Part shown: positions 17,958 to 26,705 of the stretch, in pieces
Layout: every line of letters starts with the position of its first letter
Position numbering within the stretch: the stretch's first letter is position 1
Assembly (NCBI RefSeq): GCF_033406955.1
Contig: NZ_CP137734.1
Location: 3,348,001-3,412,000, forward strand
Direction: 5' to 3'
From: Streptomyces violaceoruber
Lineage (GTDB): Bacteria; Actinomycetota; Actinomycetes; Streptomycetales; Streptomycetaceae
Length of the DNA: 64,000 nt
The notes under the pieces: model-generated
Databases searched by the model: none
What the model was told of the DNA's origin: nothing
What the model saw: only the letters and a program-made list of their open reading frames with translations
Position numbers and translations under genes: made by a program

Positions 17958-17983
17958 CCCCGCTCACCTCGCGATAAGCGGGG
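17958..17983 (-). terminator. Hairpin downstream of bldM
   Basis: CCCCGCT (17958-17964) pairs with AGCGGGG (17977-17983) around a 12-base loop, about 50 bases past the bldM stop. Modest stem and no clear U-run; a possible terminator or processing site between bldM and the sigma factor gene. Confidence 0.4.
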
Positions 17984-18034
17984 AGCGTCACGTCCCCGAC
18001 GGGCCCTTTCGGACTCCCTCGCACGGGGGCGCTC

Positions 18035-18646
18035 CTAGCGGACCAGGCCCCACCGGAAGCCGAGCGCCACGGCGTGTGCCCGGTCCGAGGCGCCGAGCTT
18101 CTTGAAGAGCCGACGGGCGTGGGTCTTGACGGTGTCCTCGGAGAGGAACAGCTCGCGGCCGATCTCCGCGTTGGAGCGGCCGTGGCTCATGCCCTCCAGG
18201 ACCTGGATCTCCCGCGCGGTGAGCGTGGGCGCGGCGCCCATCTCGGCCGAGCGCAGCCGGCGCGGGGCGAGCCGCCAGGTCGGGTCGGCGAGGGCCTGGG
18301 TCACGGTGGCGCGCAGCTCGGCGCGCGAGGCGTCCTTGTGCAGATAGCCACGGGCACCGGCGGCGACCGCGAGGGCCACGCCGTCCAGGTCCTCGGCGAC
18401 GGTGAGCATGATGATGCGCGCGCCGGGGTCGGCGGACAGCAGCCGCCGGACGGTCTCGACGCCGCCCAGGCCGGGCATGCGCACGTCCATCAGAATCAGG
18501 TCCGAGCGGTCGGCACCCCAGCGGCGGAGGACTTCCTCGCCGTTGGCGGCCGTCGTCACGCGCTCGACGCCGGGCACGGTCGCGACCGCGCGGCGGAGCG
18601 CCTCTCGGGCAAGCGGGGAGTCGTCGCAGACGAGGACGGAAGTCAT
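18035..18646 (-). CDS. bldM: Developmental response regulator BldM
   Basis: Atypical FixJ/NarL-type response regulator needed for aerial hyphae and sporulation. 203 aa, as in S. coelicolor. Receiver domain with Asp54 (LILMDVRMPGLGG) and a conserved Lys (GYLHKDAS); C-terminal LuxR-type helix-turn-helix (LTAREIQVLEGMSHGRSNAE). BldM is reported to act without phosphorylation, as a homodimer on one gene set and as a heterodimer with WhiI on a later set. ATG at 18646 has GGAGG 7 bases upstream. It diverges from whiD, and its upstream region contains a CGTAAC-16-CGTTGA promoter of the type read by sigma BldN. No histidine kinase is adjacent. Confidence 0.97.
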   Translation of the reverse strand: MTSVLVCDDSPLAREALRRAVATVPGVERVTTAANGEEVLRRWGADRSDLILMDVRMPGLGGVETVRRLLSADPGARIIMLTVAEDLDGVALAVAAGARGYLHKDASRAELRATVTQALADPTWRLAPRRLRSAEMGAAPTLTAREIQVLEGMSHGRSNAEIGRELFLSEDTVKTHARRLFKKLGASDRAHAVALGFRWGLVR

Positions 18647-19027
18647 GGCCGTCCTCCGCAGCTCTTGCGCGTCACGTTGAGCCTCCAGGCTGGTACGAAA
18701 TCGTCACCTGTGCGGTCGACCGTCCCGGACGCCCGCCCGAGCACTTGTTCCTTCAACCGCCTCCGCACTCTCAACGATGGTCACTCGAAAGAGTTACGGG
18801 GCTGTGTGTCGTCTTCGGCACTCTACGTGAGGGGGCGGCCACGCAGCAGACATGCGGGTGGGACCCGCGCCGTTTCATCACAAGCGGTGCCCCATTCAGC
18901 CGCTTTTCTTCCGCTTCGCTGGTGTCTGCGGCTAGATTCGCAATGAGTCATATTTTCATCTCCTTAGATCGTAGTTGTACGGTCGTGGACACCGTATCCA
19001 CCCAGAACGGCTACAAGGGGTCACGCA
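18647..19027. promoter_or_regulatory. bldM-whiD divergent regulatory region
   Basis: 381 bases with no convincing gene. It holds the bldM promoter described separately, an inverted repeat GTCACTC-N4-GAGTTAC (18780-18797), and an AT-rich stretch before whiD (18905-18970) with TAGATT at 18933-18938 as a possible -10. The length suits several promoters and developmental regulators, but I cannot assign sites to BldD, WhiA or BldM from sequence alone. Confidence 0.5.
18771..18798 (-). promoter_or_regulatory. Sigma BldN-type promoter of bldM
   Basis: Read on the minus strand: CGTAAC (18798-18793), a 16-base spacer, CGTTGA (18776-18771). Predicted start near 18764, giving a leader of about 118 bases. 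bldM is a known direct target of the ECF sigma BldN, and this sequence agrees with the motif I recall for it. An inverted repeat (18780-18797) overlaps the spacer and -35, placed where a regulator would interfere. Confidence 0.65.
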
Positions 19028-19366
19028 ATGGCAGATTTCTCCCGCCTTCCCGGACCGAACGCGGACCTGTGGGACTGGCAGCTCCTGGCTGCGTGCCGCG
19101 GGGTGGACAGCTCGCTCTTCTTCCATCCGGAAGGCGAACGCGGTGCGGCACGGAGTGCTCGCGAGAACTCGGCCAAGGAGGTCTGCATGAGGTGCCCGGT
19201 CCGCGCCGAGTGCGCGGCGCACGCGCTGGCGGTGCGTGAGCCGTACGGCGTCTGGGGCGGGCTGACCGAGGACGAGCGCGAAGAACTCATGGGACGGGCC
19301 CGCAACCGCCTGGTGGCGGCGACGGCCTCGGCGTCGGCCGGCGGGGAGGCGGCCGGCCCTCACTGA
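19028..19366 (+). CDS. whiD: WhiB-like iron-sulfur regulator WhiD
   Basis: WhiB-family [4Fe-4S] transcription factor required for spore maturation. 112 aa. The four cluster ligands are Cys23, Cys53, Cys56 and Cys62 (LLAACRG, then VCMRCPVRAEC), the positions reported for S. coelicolor WhiD. They are followed by the GVWGG turn and a basic segment (MGRARNR). WhiB-like proteins bind region 4 of the principal sigma factor and are sensitive to oxygen and nitric oxide. ATG at 19028 has AAGGGG 7 bases upstream. Divergent from bldM. The Ala-rich tail is ordinary. Confidence 0.97.
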   Translation: MADFSRLPGPNADLWDWQLLAACRGVDSSLFFHPEGERGAARSARENSAKEVCMRCPVRAECAAHALAVREPYGVWGGLTEDEREELMGRARNRLVAATASASAGGEAAGPH

Positions 19367-19431
19367 AGGAACGTTTCTCTGGACTTACGCGACGACGGGC
19401 CCCTCAAGGCCCCGCAACGCTCCCGACGCGG

Positions 19432-20352
19432 TCAGCGCGTCGCCGACTGGCGCGCCCCCGCCCGGGCCAGCTCGTCCAGGGTGGCCGTCACCGCCGGCAC
19501 CTGCGCCAGGTCGGGCAGCGTGAGCGCGACGATCTCCCGCCGCACGGCCGGCTCCAGCGTGACCGTACGCACGCCCCGCGGCCGTACGGAGTCGATGGCG
19601 AGCTGGGGCAGCACGGCCACGCCGAGGCCCGCGCCGACCAGGCCGACCACCGCCGGGTAGTCGTCGGTGGCGAAGTCGATGCGCGGGGTGAAACCGGCCC
19701 CCTCGCACACCTCGACCAACTGACCGCGACAGCGCGGGCAGCCCGCGATCCAGGACTCCCGGGCCAGCTCCCCGATCGCCACGGATCCGACCCCGTCCGA
19801 CCGGGCGAGCCGGTGCCCCTCGGGGACCAGCGCCACCAGCCGGTCGGTCAGCAGCGGCCGTACGACGAGGTCGTCCCACTCCTCGGCGCCGGCCGCGCCC
19901 TCGTAGCGGAAGGCGAGCGCCACGTCGCAGTCGCCCTCGCGCAGCAGCTCGACGGACTTCGGCGGCTCGGACTCCTCCAGGAAGACCCGGGTGCCGGGGT
20001 GCGCGGCGCGCAGGGCGGCCAGTGCGGTCGGTACGAGGGTGGAGCTGCCGCTGGGGAAGGAGACCAGCCGGACCCGCCCGGCGCGCAGCCCGGCGATCGC
20101 GGCGACCTCCTCCTCGGCCGCGGTGAGCCCGGCGATGATCCCGGCGGCGTGCCGCACCAGTGCCTCTCCGGCCTGGGTGAGCCGCATCTCGCGCCCGGTG
20201 CGCACGAGCAGCGGGGTGCCGACGGAGGACTCCAGGGCCTTCATCTGCTGGCTGACGGCCGGCTGGGTGCAGCCCAGCTCGCGCCCCGCGGCGGAGAAGG
20301 AACCGGTGGATGCCACGGCGCGCAGCACGCGGAGATGACGAGCCTCGATCAC
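19432..20352 (-). CDS. LysR-family transcriptional regulator
   Basis: 306 aa with N-terminal winged helix-turn-helix (LRVLRAVASTGSFSAAGREL, then GCTQPAVSQQMKALE) and a C-terminal ligand-binding domain in two halves (about 95-300). Typically binds as a tetramer next to its own promoter and controls a divergent gene; the gene facing it encodes a MOSC protein. The effector domain contains a CxxC pair (SWIAGCPRCRG, Cys205/Cys208) that could bind metal or respond to redox. GTG at 20352 is chosen because homology starts there; its Shine-Dalgarno sequence is weak. The ligand cannot be predicted. Confidence 0.88.
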   Translation of the reverse strand: MIEARHLRVLRAVASTGSFSAAGRELGCTQPAVSQQMKALESSVGTPLLVRTGREMRLTQAGEALVRHAAGIIAGLTAAEEEVAAIAGLRAGRVRLVSFPSGSSTLVPTALAALRAAHPGTRVFLEESEPPKSVELLREGDCDVALAFRYEGAAGAEEWDDLVVRPLLTDRLVALVPEGHRLARSDGVGSVAIGELARESWIAGCPRCRGQLVEVCEGAGFTPRIDFATDDYPAVVGLVGAGLGVAVLPQLAIDSVRPRGVRTVTLEPAVRREIVALTLPDLAQVPAVTATLDELARAGARQSATR

Positions 20353-20421
20353 ACCGCCGAGGATAAGCGACTCTTTGACCGGACGCCGAATAATGCGTAG
20401 CCGCTTTGATCGCGCATGGCC

Positions 20422-20427
20422 TACCGT
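20422..20427 (+). promoter_or_regulatory. -10 box of leaderless MOSC gene
   Basis: TACCGT followed by 6 bases and ATG at 20434, with no Shine-Dalgarno sequence. The spacing puts the transcript start at or near the A of the start codon. Confidence 0.4.
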
Positions 20428-20433
20428 TCCGGC

Positions 20434-21117
20434 ATGCACCCTTCCGCCATGAGGCTCCTGTCCGTCAACCTGGGACGCGCGAAGGCGGTGCCGTACACGG
20501 ACCAGCCCGAGGGCGTCACCGGCATCGACAAGCGGCCGGCCGACGGGCCGGTGCGGGTGGCGGTGCCCGGGTCGGAGGGCTTCGGGGCGAGCGGCCTGGC
20601 CGGCGACACCGTCTGCGACACGCGGCACCACGGCGGCGACGAGCAGGCGGTCTACGCGATGGCGCGCGAGGACCTGGACGACTGGGAGCGCACGCTGGGC
20701 CGCGAGCTGCCGAACGGCGCGTTCGGGGAGAACCTCACCACCACGGGCCTGGACCTCACCGGCGCCCTGATCGGCGAGCGCTGGCGGGTCGGCCCGGAGC
20801 TGCTCCTCGAGCTGACGTCCGGACGCATCCCGTGCCGCACCTTCCAGGGCCACATGGGTGAGCCGCGCTGGGTGAAGCGCTTCATGGAGAAGGGCGCGCC
20901 GGGCGCCTACTTCCGCGTCCTCGAGCCCGGTGAGATCCGCGCGGGCGACCCGGTGCGGATCGTGCACCGCCCCTCCCACGAGGTGACGGTGGCCCTTCAG
21001 TTCCGCGCCGTGACGACCCAGCGCGAGCTGCTCCCCCGGCTGCTCGCGGCGGGCGGGGTGCTGCATCCGGAGGCGCTCGCGACGGCGCGGAAGTACGTGG
21101 CGGAGTACGGCGCCTGA
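20434..21117 (+). CDS. MOSC domain protein (YiiM-like)
   Basis: MOSC proteins bind sulfur or molybdopterin-type cofactors; YiiM relatives detoxify N-hydroxylated bases or handle molybdenum cofactor products. 227 aa. Signatures: DTRHHGGDEQAVYAM, FGENLTTTGLDL, IGERWRVG and the conserved Cys in SGRIPCRTFQ. A C-terminal helical extension (about 185-227, ELLPRLLAAGGVLHPEALAT) is typical of the YiiM group. ATG at 20434 is preferred because a -10 box lies 6 bases before it, suggesting a leaderless message; ATGs at 20416 and 20449 are alternatives. Divergent from the LysR gene, which may control it. Confidence 0.85.
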   Translation: MHPSAMRLLSVNLGRAKAVPYTDQPEGVTGIDKRPADGPVRVAVPGSEGFGASGLAGDTVCDTRHHGGDEQAVYAMAREDLDDWERTLGRELPNGAFGENLTTTGLDLTGALIGERWRVGPELLLELTSGRIPCRTFQGHMGEPRWVKRFMEKGAPGAYFRVLEPGEIRAGDPVRIVHRPSHEVTVALQFRAVTTQRELLPRLLAAGGVLHPEALATARKYVAEYGA

Positions 21118-21159
21118 GCGAAGCGGACGAGCCCGGTCCGCACCGGTGATCGCGCACCC

Positions 21160-21165
21160 TAACCT
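21160..21165 (+). promoter_or_regulatory. -10 box of leaderless SDR gene
   Basis: TAACCT followed by 6 bases and ATG at 21172, with no ribosome binding site. Consistent with a leaderless transcript. Confidence 0.45.
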
Positions 21166-21171
21166 TGCGCC

Positions 21172-21945
21172 ATGACAACGGCATTGATTACGGGATCGAC
21201 GGCGGGCCTCGGGGCGGCGTTCGCGCGGCGGCTGGCGGCCGACGGACACGACCTGGTGCTGGTGGCCCGTGACACCGAGCGGCTGCGCGGGCAGGCCACG
21301 GAGCTGCACGACCGGCACGGCATCGAGGCGGAGGTGCTGACGGCGGACCTGTCGGCGGACCCCGGCATCGACGCGGTCGCGGCCCGGCTGTCCGACCGCA
21401 GGAACCCCGTCGACCTGCTGGTCAACAACGCCGGGTTCGGCAACAAGGGCCGTTTCCTCGACGTCCCCATGGCCGACGAGCTGACCATGCTCAAGGTGCA
21501 CTGCGAGGCGGTGCTCCGGCTGACCTCGGCGGCGGTGGAGGCGATGCGGGAGCGGGGCCGCGGCGGTGTCGTCAACGTGGCCTCGGTCGCCGCCTTCGTC
21601 CCGCGCGGCACCTACGGCGCCTCCAAGGCGTGGGTCGTCCAGTTCACCCAGGGCGTGGCGAAGGACCTGGCCGGCAGCGGCGTCCGCCTGATGGCCCTGG
21701 CCCCCGGCTTCGTGCGCACGGAGTTCCACGAGCGGGCCGGCATGGGCACGGACAACATCCCGAACTGGATGTGGCTCGACGCGGACAACGTCGTCGCGGC
21801 GGCCCTCGCCGACCTGTCCCGCGGCAAGTCCCTGTCGATCCCCGACCCCCGCTACAAGACCCTGATGGGCGCGGCGAAGCTGGTGCCGCGGGGGCTGCTG
21901 GGCGGCATCACGTCGCGGACGGGACGCAAGTACGGGCCGCAGTAG
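21172..21945 (+). CDS. Short-chain dehydrogenase/reductase
   Basis: NAD(P)-dependent oxidoreductase of the classical SDR family, 257 aa. Cofactor motif GSTAGLGAAFA (residues 8-18), NNAGFG, catalytic Ser in VASVAAF and the YxxxK pair in TYGASKAWV. The C-terminal part includes LAPGFVRTEFHERAGMG. The Arg after the second beta strand (VARDTERLR) suggests NADPH preference. It resembles the DltE/YqjQ-type subgroup of broad-specificity reductases; the substrate is unknown. It follows the MOSC gene by 54 bases but has its own candidate -10 box. Confidence 0.9.
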   Translation: MTTALITGSTAGLGAAFARRLAADGHDLVLVARDTERLRGQATELHDRHGIEAEVLTADLSADPGIDAVAARLSDRRNPVDLLVNNAGFGNKGRFLDVPMADELTMLKVHCEAVLRLTSAAVEAMRERGRGGVVNVASVAAFVPRGTYGASKAWVVQFTQGVAKDLAGSGVRLMALAPGFVRTEFHERAGMGTDNIPNWMWLDADNVVAAALADLSRGKSLSIPDPRYKTLMGAAKLVPRGLLGGITSRTGRKYGPQ

Positions 21946-22087
21946 GGGGCGCCGACCGGCTCGTCACCCGAACGTGTGGTCCGTCCCGGACCCCTCCTGG
22001 CGGTCCGCCGGCGCGACGTAGCGTCGGGTGGCTGCGCCCGCGGCGGGCGGGAGGTCGCAGGTTCGGCGAGGGAGAGGGTGGCATCGC

Positions 22088-23329
22088 GTGAACGCGGGCA
22101 CTGGTGACCGGGGCGAACTGTTCGTCGACGGCATCGACGGGCGGCGGACGGACGGGGTGAGGCCGGGCCGGGGGGCGGTGACCGGGGGCGGGACGGTGTT
22201 GTTCTCCGACGCTCCCGGCGGTGGGTCGCCGTCGGCGGCCCCGGCCTCGGCCCGCCCCGGTACGGCCGACACGGCCGGTGCCGCCTCCGTCCCGCATGCC
22301 CGGCACGCCCCGCGCCCCCGGCCCGGTGGGGCCCCCGCCCGGGCCCGGAGGGCGGGCCGGTGGGCGAAGGTCGCGCAGCGGATCGTGCCGGACGATCTCC
22401 AGCCCGAGGTGCTGCGCGTGGAGCTGACCGAACTCGGGGACGCGTTCCGCGCGTACCAGCGGCGCCCGGAACCGGACCTCGCCGTCCTCGCCGGCCTGCA
22501 CGACCGCAAGGCCCGCGCCTTCGCCCTGTGGGCGGACGTCACCGGCGACGCGTCCCTGCGGGAGGAAGCCGACCGGGCCGCGGCGGCCGCGCGGACCACC
22601 CGCGAGATGGACGCCAACCGCCGCGGCGTCCCGGTGGACGGGGAGGGGCCGGTGGTCGAGCGGTTGCTGACCCGGGGCCAGGGCGTCCATGCCCGCAACG
22701 TGCTGGCGCACGTCCGGACCGGCGCCCCGTTCCCCGATGCCGAGCCGCGGCTCGCGGTGCTGATGCTCACCCTGCGGGCCGCGCGCACCGGTACCGGGAA
22801 CGTCACCGGGCAGGATCTCGGCGGCTGGTTGCAGGGCGACGCCGAGCGGGTGCTCCGGGAGCTCGTCGACGTGGGCTGGCTGCTGCTGCCGCAGGACGTC
22901 ACCGCCGACGACGCGCTGATGTCCCGGCCCGAGGAACCCGCCCAGATCACGGTGCCCACGCTGATTCCCACGCAGCCCCGCCCGTTCTTCTTCGGCAAGG
23001 TCACCCGGGCCCGGCTCTCGGGGTGGGCGCAGAAGGTGGTGGGCGACCGGAAGCTGCGCAAGAAGAAGGCGGGGGCTGCCACCAGGCTCCTCGCGGTGTA
23101 CACCGCGGCCCACAGCCGTCCCGACGGGTGCCTGGGAGCCGCCGGCGAGGACGCCGGTCCGGCGCTGGACGAGGTCGCCCAGTTCTGCGGTCTGCGGCCC
23201 GAGGAGGTCGCCGGACACGCCGGGCTGCTGGTCGCCGCCGGCTGGCTCGCGGAGGACGCGGACACCACGGACGGGCGGCTGCGGGGCCGGCTCGCCGAGC
23301 GCGTACTACCGCTGAGCGGCCTGCTGTGA
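22088..23329 (+). CDS. Uncharacterised protein with winged-helix-like segments
   Basis: 413 aa from GTG at 22088, with GAGGGTGG upstream. The first 90 residues are low-complexity (Gly, Arg, Ala, Pro). A conserved-looking domain follows from about 95 (RIVPDDLQPEVLRVELTELG). A central block (VLMLTLRAARTGTGNVTGQD) and a C-terminal block (LLAVYTAAHSRPDGCLG, then EVAQFCGLRPEEVAGHAGLL) each look like a helix-turn-helix with a winged-helix pattern. No catalytic motif, signal peptide or membrane segment is seen. It may be a DNA-binding or regulatory protein of actinomycetes; I do not recognise a named family. Confidence 0.7.
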   Translation: MNAGTGDRGELFVDGIDGRRTDGVRPGRGAVTGGGTVLFSDAPGGGSPSAAPASARPGTADTAGAASVPHARHAPRPRPGGAPARARRAGRWAKVAQRIVPDDLQPEVLRVELTELGDAFRAYQRRPEPDLAVLAGLHDRKARAFALWADVTGDASLREEADRAAAAARTTREMDANRRGVPVDGEGPVVERLLTRGQGVHARNVLAHVRTGAPFPDAEPRLAVLMLTLRAARTGTGNVTGQDLGGWLQGDAERVLRELVDVGWLLLPQDVTADDALMSRPEEPAQITVPTLIPTQPRPFFFGKVTRARLSGWAQKVVGDRKLRKKKAGAATRLLAVYTAAHSRPDGCLGAAGEDAGPALDEVAQFCGLRPEEVAGHAGLLVAAGWLAEDADTTDGRLRGRLAERVLPLSGLL

Positions 23330-23365
23330 CGGCTCGTCGCTGAGATTCGTCGGGGAAATCGCCCC

Positions 23366-23400
23366 GGAGGGGCGTGGGGAACTGCGCGCGCAACCACGAC
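23366..23400 (+). repeat. Dispersed intergenic repeat, copy A (short form)
   Basis: Contains GGGGCGTGGGGAACTGCGCG followed by CGCAACCACGAC. Related to copies at 48221, 54228 and 54926. It lies between the convergent unknown gene and groEL1. Confidence 0.7.
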
Positions 23401-23419
23401 GTCGCCGCACCCGGCAACG

Positions 23420-23449
23420 AACCCGGTGGGGCAGAACCCGGTGGGGCAG
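23420..23449. repeat. 15-bp tandem duplication
   Basis: AACCCGGTGGGGCAG occurs twice in direct succession in the gap between the unknown gene and groEL1. No coding role. Confidence 0.8.
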
Positions 23450-23489
23450 ACGCCGACCCGGCACGGGCACCGGAACCGGCACCTGGAAA

Positions 23490-23529
23490 GAACGGTGCCC
23501 GGCCCCCCGCAGGGGACCGGGCACCGTTC
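23490..23529 (-). terminator. groEL1 terminator hairpin
   Basis: A perfect 13-bp stem, GAACGGTGCCCGG (23490-23502) with its complement (23517-23529), 25 bases past the groEL1 stop. It may serve both converging genes. Confidence 0.85.
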
Positions 23530-23553
23530 GCTCAGCTCAGCTCAGCGTGTCGC

Positions 23554-25212
<1,659 letters not shown>

Positions 25213-25312
25213 TTATACGGCAACTGCGCCCCCGACGCCCGGCTTTTTATGGTCGCGGGAGCCAGGGGCGCAGCTGGAAAGCAAGGTGCTTCGGTGAAGC
25301 GAAGTACTACTT

Positions 25313-25621
25313 CTACTTCTCGACGATCGCGAGCACGTCGCGGGCCGAGAGGACGAGGTACTCCTCGCCGTTGTACTTCACCTCGGTGCCGCCGTACTTG
25401 CTGTAGAGCACGACGTCGCCGACGCTGACGTCGAGCGGAAGGCGGTTGCCGTCCTCGAAGCGGCCCGGGCCGACGGCCAGGACGACGCCCTCCTGGGGCT
25501 TCTCCTTGGCCGTGTCCGGAATGACCAGGCCCGAAGCCGTGGTCTGCTCGGCGTCGAGCGGCTGGACCACGATGCGGTCCTCGAGCGGCTTGATGGCAAC
25601 CTTGGAGCTGGTGGTCGTCAC
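25313..25621 (-). CDS. groES: Co-chaperonin GroES
   Basis: 102-aa cap of the chaperonin chamber. Starts with the conserved [20 protein letters not shown] and contains the mobile loop ([18 protein letters not shown]) and the C-terminal [13 protein letters not shown]. First gene of the groES-groEL1 operon. Its leader of about 125 bases follows a promoter overlapped by two CIRCE operators, so it is heat-induced through HrcA. ATG at 25621. Confidence 0.98.
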   Translation of the reverse strand: MTTTSSKVAIKPLEDRIVVQPLDAEQTTASGLVIPDTAKEKPQEGVVLAVGPGRFEDGNRLPLDVSVGDVVLYSKYGGTEVKYNGEEYLVLSARDVLAIVEK

Positions 25622-25720
25622 GATCCGACCTCCCCCTTCGGAGATCTCACGGGGTTAACTGTCTGAGGTGGCGACCAGGTGGATCCGTCGTCGCGGGTGC
25701 CGGACCTGCCCGTCGCGTAG

Positions 25721-25747
25721 TTGGCACTCTCCAGTGGGGAGTGCCAG
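25721..25747. promoter_or_regulatory. CIRCE operator 1 (HrcA)
   Basis: TTGGCACTC-N9-GAGTGCCAG, close to the consensus TTAGCACTC-N9-GAGTGCTAA. It overlaps the predicted start site of groES (about 25746). Confidence 0.9.
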
Positions 25748-25752
25748 GTCCG

Positions 25753-25782
25753 AGACTATGACTGCGATTAGCACTCGGTCAA
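25753..25782 (-). promoter_or_regulatory. groES promoter
   Basis: Minus strand: -35 TTGACC (25782-25777), 18-base spacer, -10 TAGTCT (25758-25753). The -35 lies within the spacer of CIRCE 2 and the start site falls in CIRCE 1, so HrcA would block polymerase at both. Confidence 0.75.
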
Positions 25783-25794
25783 GCGGAGTGCCAA
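25768..25794. promoter_or_regulatory. CIRCE operator 2 (HrcA)
   Basis: TTAGCACTC-N9-GAGTGCCAA, one base from the consensus. It covers the -35 region of groES. Confidence 0.93.
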
Positions 25795-25855
25795 TGCCGG
25801 CGGCGCGTCGGCGGGGTTTTCCGGTGAACGCCGGTTCGTTTCGCACCCTGCGTGG

Positions 25856-25953
25856 GTGCGGGCGCCGCTGGGGCTGCCGCCCCCAGACCCCCGCTGTCGG
25901 CCCGGACGGCCTCGTCCTCGCCCCCCCCAGAGGGGGCACCCCCAACGGGCTGT
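25856..25953 (+). repeat. Streptomyces-type intergenic repeat with hairpins
   Basis: CTGGGG/CCCCAG hairpin (25868-25873/25881-25886), CAGACCCCCGCT, then GGACGGCCTCGTCCTC, a C-run facing a G-run (about 25921-25937) and ACGGGCTG. The word order resembles a dispersed repeat I have seen between genes in many streptomycetes (recalled, not searched). It lies just past the stop of the deacetylase gene at 25956 and probably ends that transcript. Confidence 0.5.
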
Positions 25954-25955
25954 GA

Positions 25956-26705
25956 CTAGAGGTAGTTCTCCAAGTTGCCCACCCTCAGCCCCTGCTCCTC
26001 GATCGTCTCCAGCAAACGTTCCGTGCGGGCGGCCAGGTTCGCGGCCGTCGGGTGGTCCGGGTCCACGGCCACGATGTCGCCGGGGTGCAGGCGGTGGTCG
26101 CCGCGGGTGTAGGTGAGGGCGCCGTCGGCGTCGAGGGTGGCGCGCCACAGGACCAGGGCCGTGATGCCGCAGTCGGCGGCGGCGCGCAGGGTCGTGGTGT
26201 CGTACGTGCCGTGCGGCGGGCGGAAGAGGTGGGCGCGGACGCCGAAGCGGGACCTGAGCTTGGTCTGCTGGCCGCAGATCTCGGCGCGCTGGCCGGCGTG
26301 CGGCAGGCCGCGCAGGGAGCGGTGGTCGAGGGTGTGGTTCTGCAGGCTCGCGCCGAACGGGCGCAGCCGGGCGAGGTCGCCGTACGCCGGTCCGGCGACG
26401 GTGTCGGTGAGGAACAGGGTGACCGGGAGCCGCCGTTCGCGGATCAGGCCGGCGAAGGCGGGGTCGCGCTCGGCGCTGTCGTCGTAGGTGAGGAAGACGA
26501 CCGGGTCGTCGGTGCGGACGTGGTCCACGACGGGCGGCAGGCGACGGCCCCGGTCCGCGTCCTGGGCGGGGTCCCCGGCCGCCGCCGCGTGTTCGGCGGG
26601 GGCGGCGGCGAGCCGGTCGCAGCCGGTGAGCGGGAGCAGCAGGAGCAGCGGGAGCAGGAGGGCGGCCGGGGCGGCGCCGGCCGGACGGGACCGCCCTCGC
26701 CTCAC
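25956..26705 (-). CDS. Polysaccharide deacetylase lipoprotein (second of pair)
   Basis: NodB-type carbohydrate esterase, 249 aa, predicted to be lipid-anchored outside the cell: signal peptide with lipobox LPLTGC near residue 27. Motifs: VVFLTYDDSAERDPAF (the usual TFDDG is TYDDS, both Asp kept), HTLDH (metal His pair), FRPPHGTYD. It likely removes acetyl groups from peptidoglycan or another glycan. GTG at 26705 overlaps the stop of the upstream paralogue (GTGA), so the two genes are translationally coupled. The Gly-to-Ser change after the DD pair is unusual and may affect activity. Confidence 0.87.
   Translation of the reverse strand: MRRGRSRPAGAAPAALLLPLLLLLPLTGCDRLAAAPAEHAAAAGDPAQDADRGRRLPPVVDHVRTDDPVVFLTYDDSAERDPAFAGLIRERRLPVTLFLTDTVAGPAYGDLARLRPFGASLQNHTLDHRSLRGLPHAGQRAEICGQQTKLRSRFGVRAHLFRPPHGTYDTTTLRAAADCGITALVLWRATLDADGALTYTRGDHRLHPGDIVAVDPDHPTAANLAARTERLLETIEEQGLRVGNLENYL

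Noticed and set aside
18780..18797. BldD-type site between bldM and whiD
   Set aside because: The inverted repeat resembles the BldD half-sites but the 4-base spacer does not fit the consensus, so it is reported only as an unassigned inverted repeat.
19432..21729. LysR frame extended to 765 codons
   Set aside because: LysR homology starts at 20352; upstream residues are antisense to the MOSC and SDR genes.
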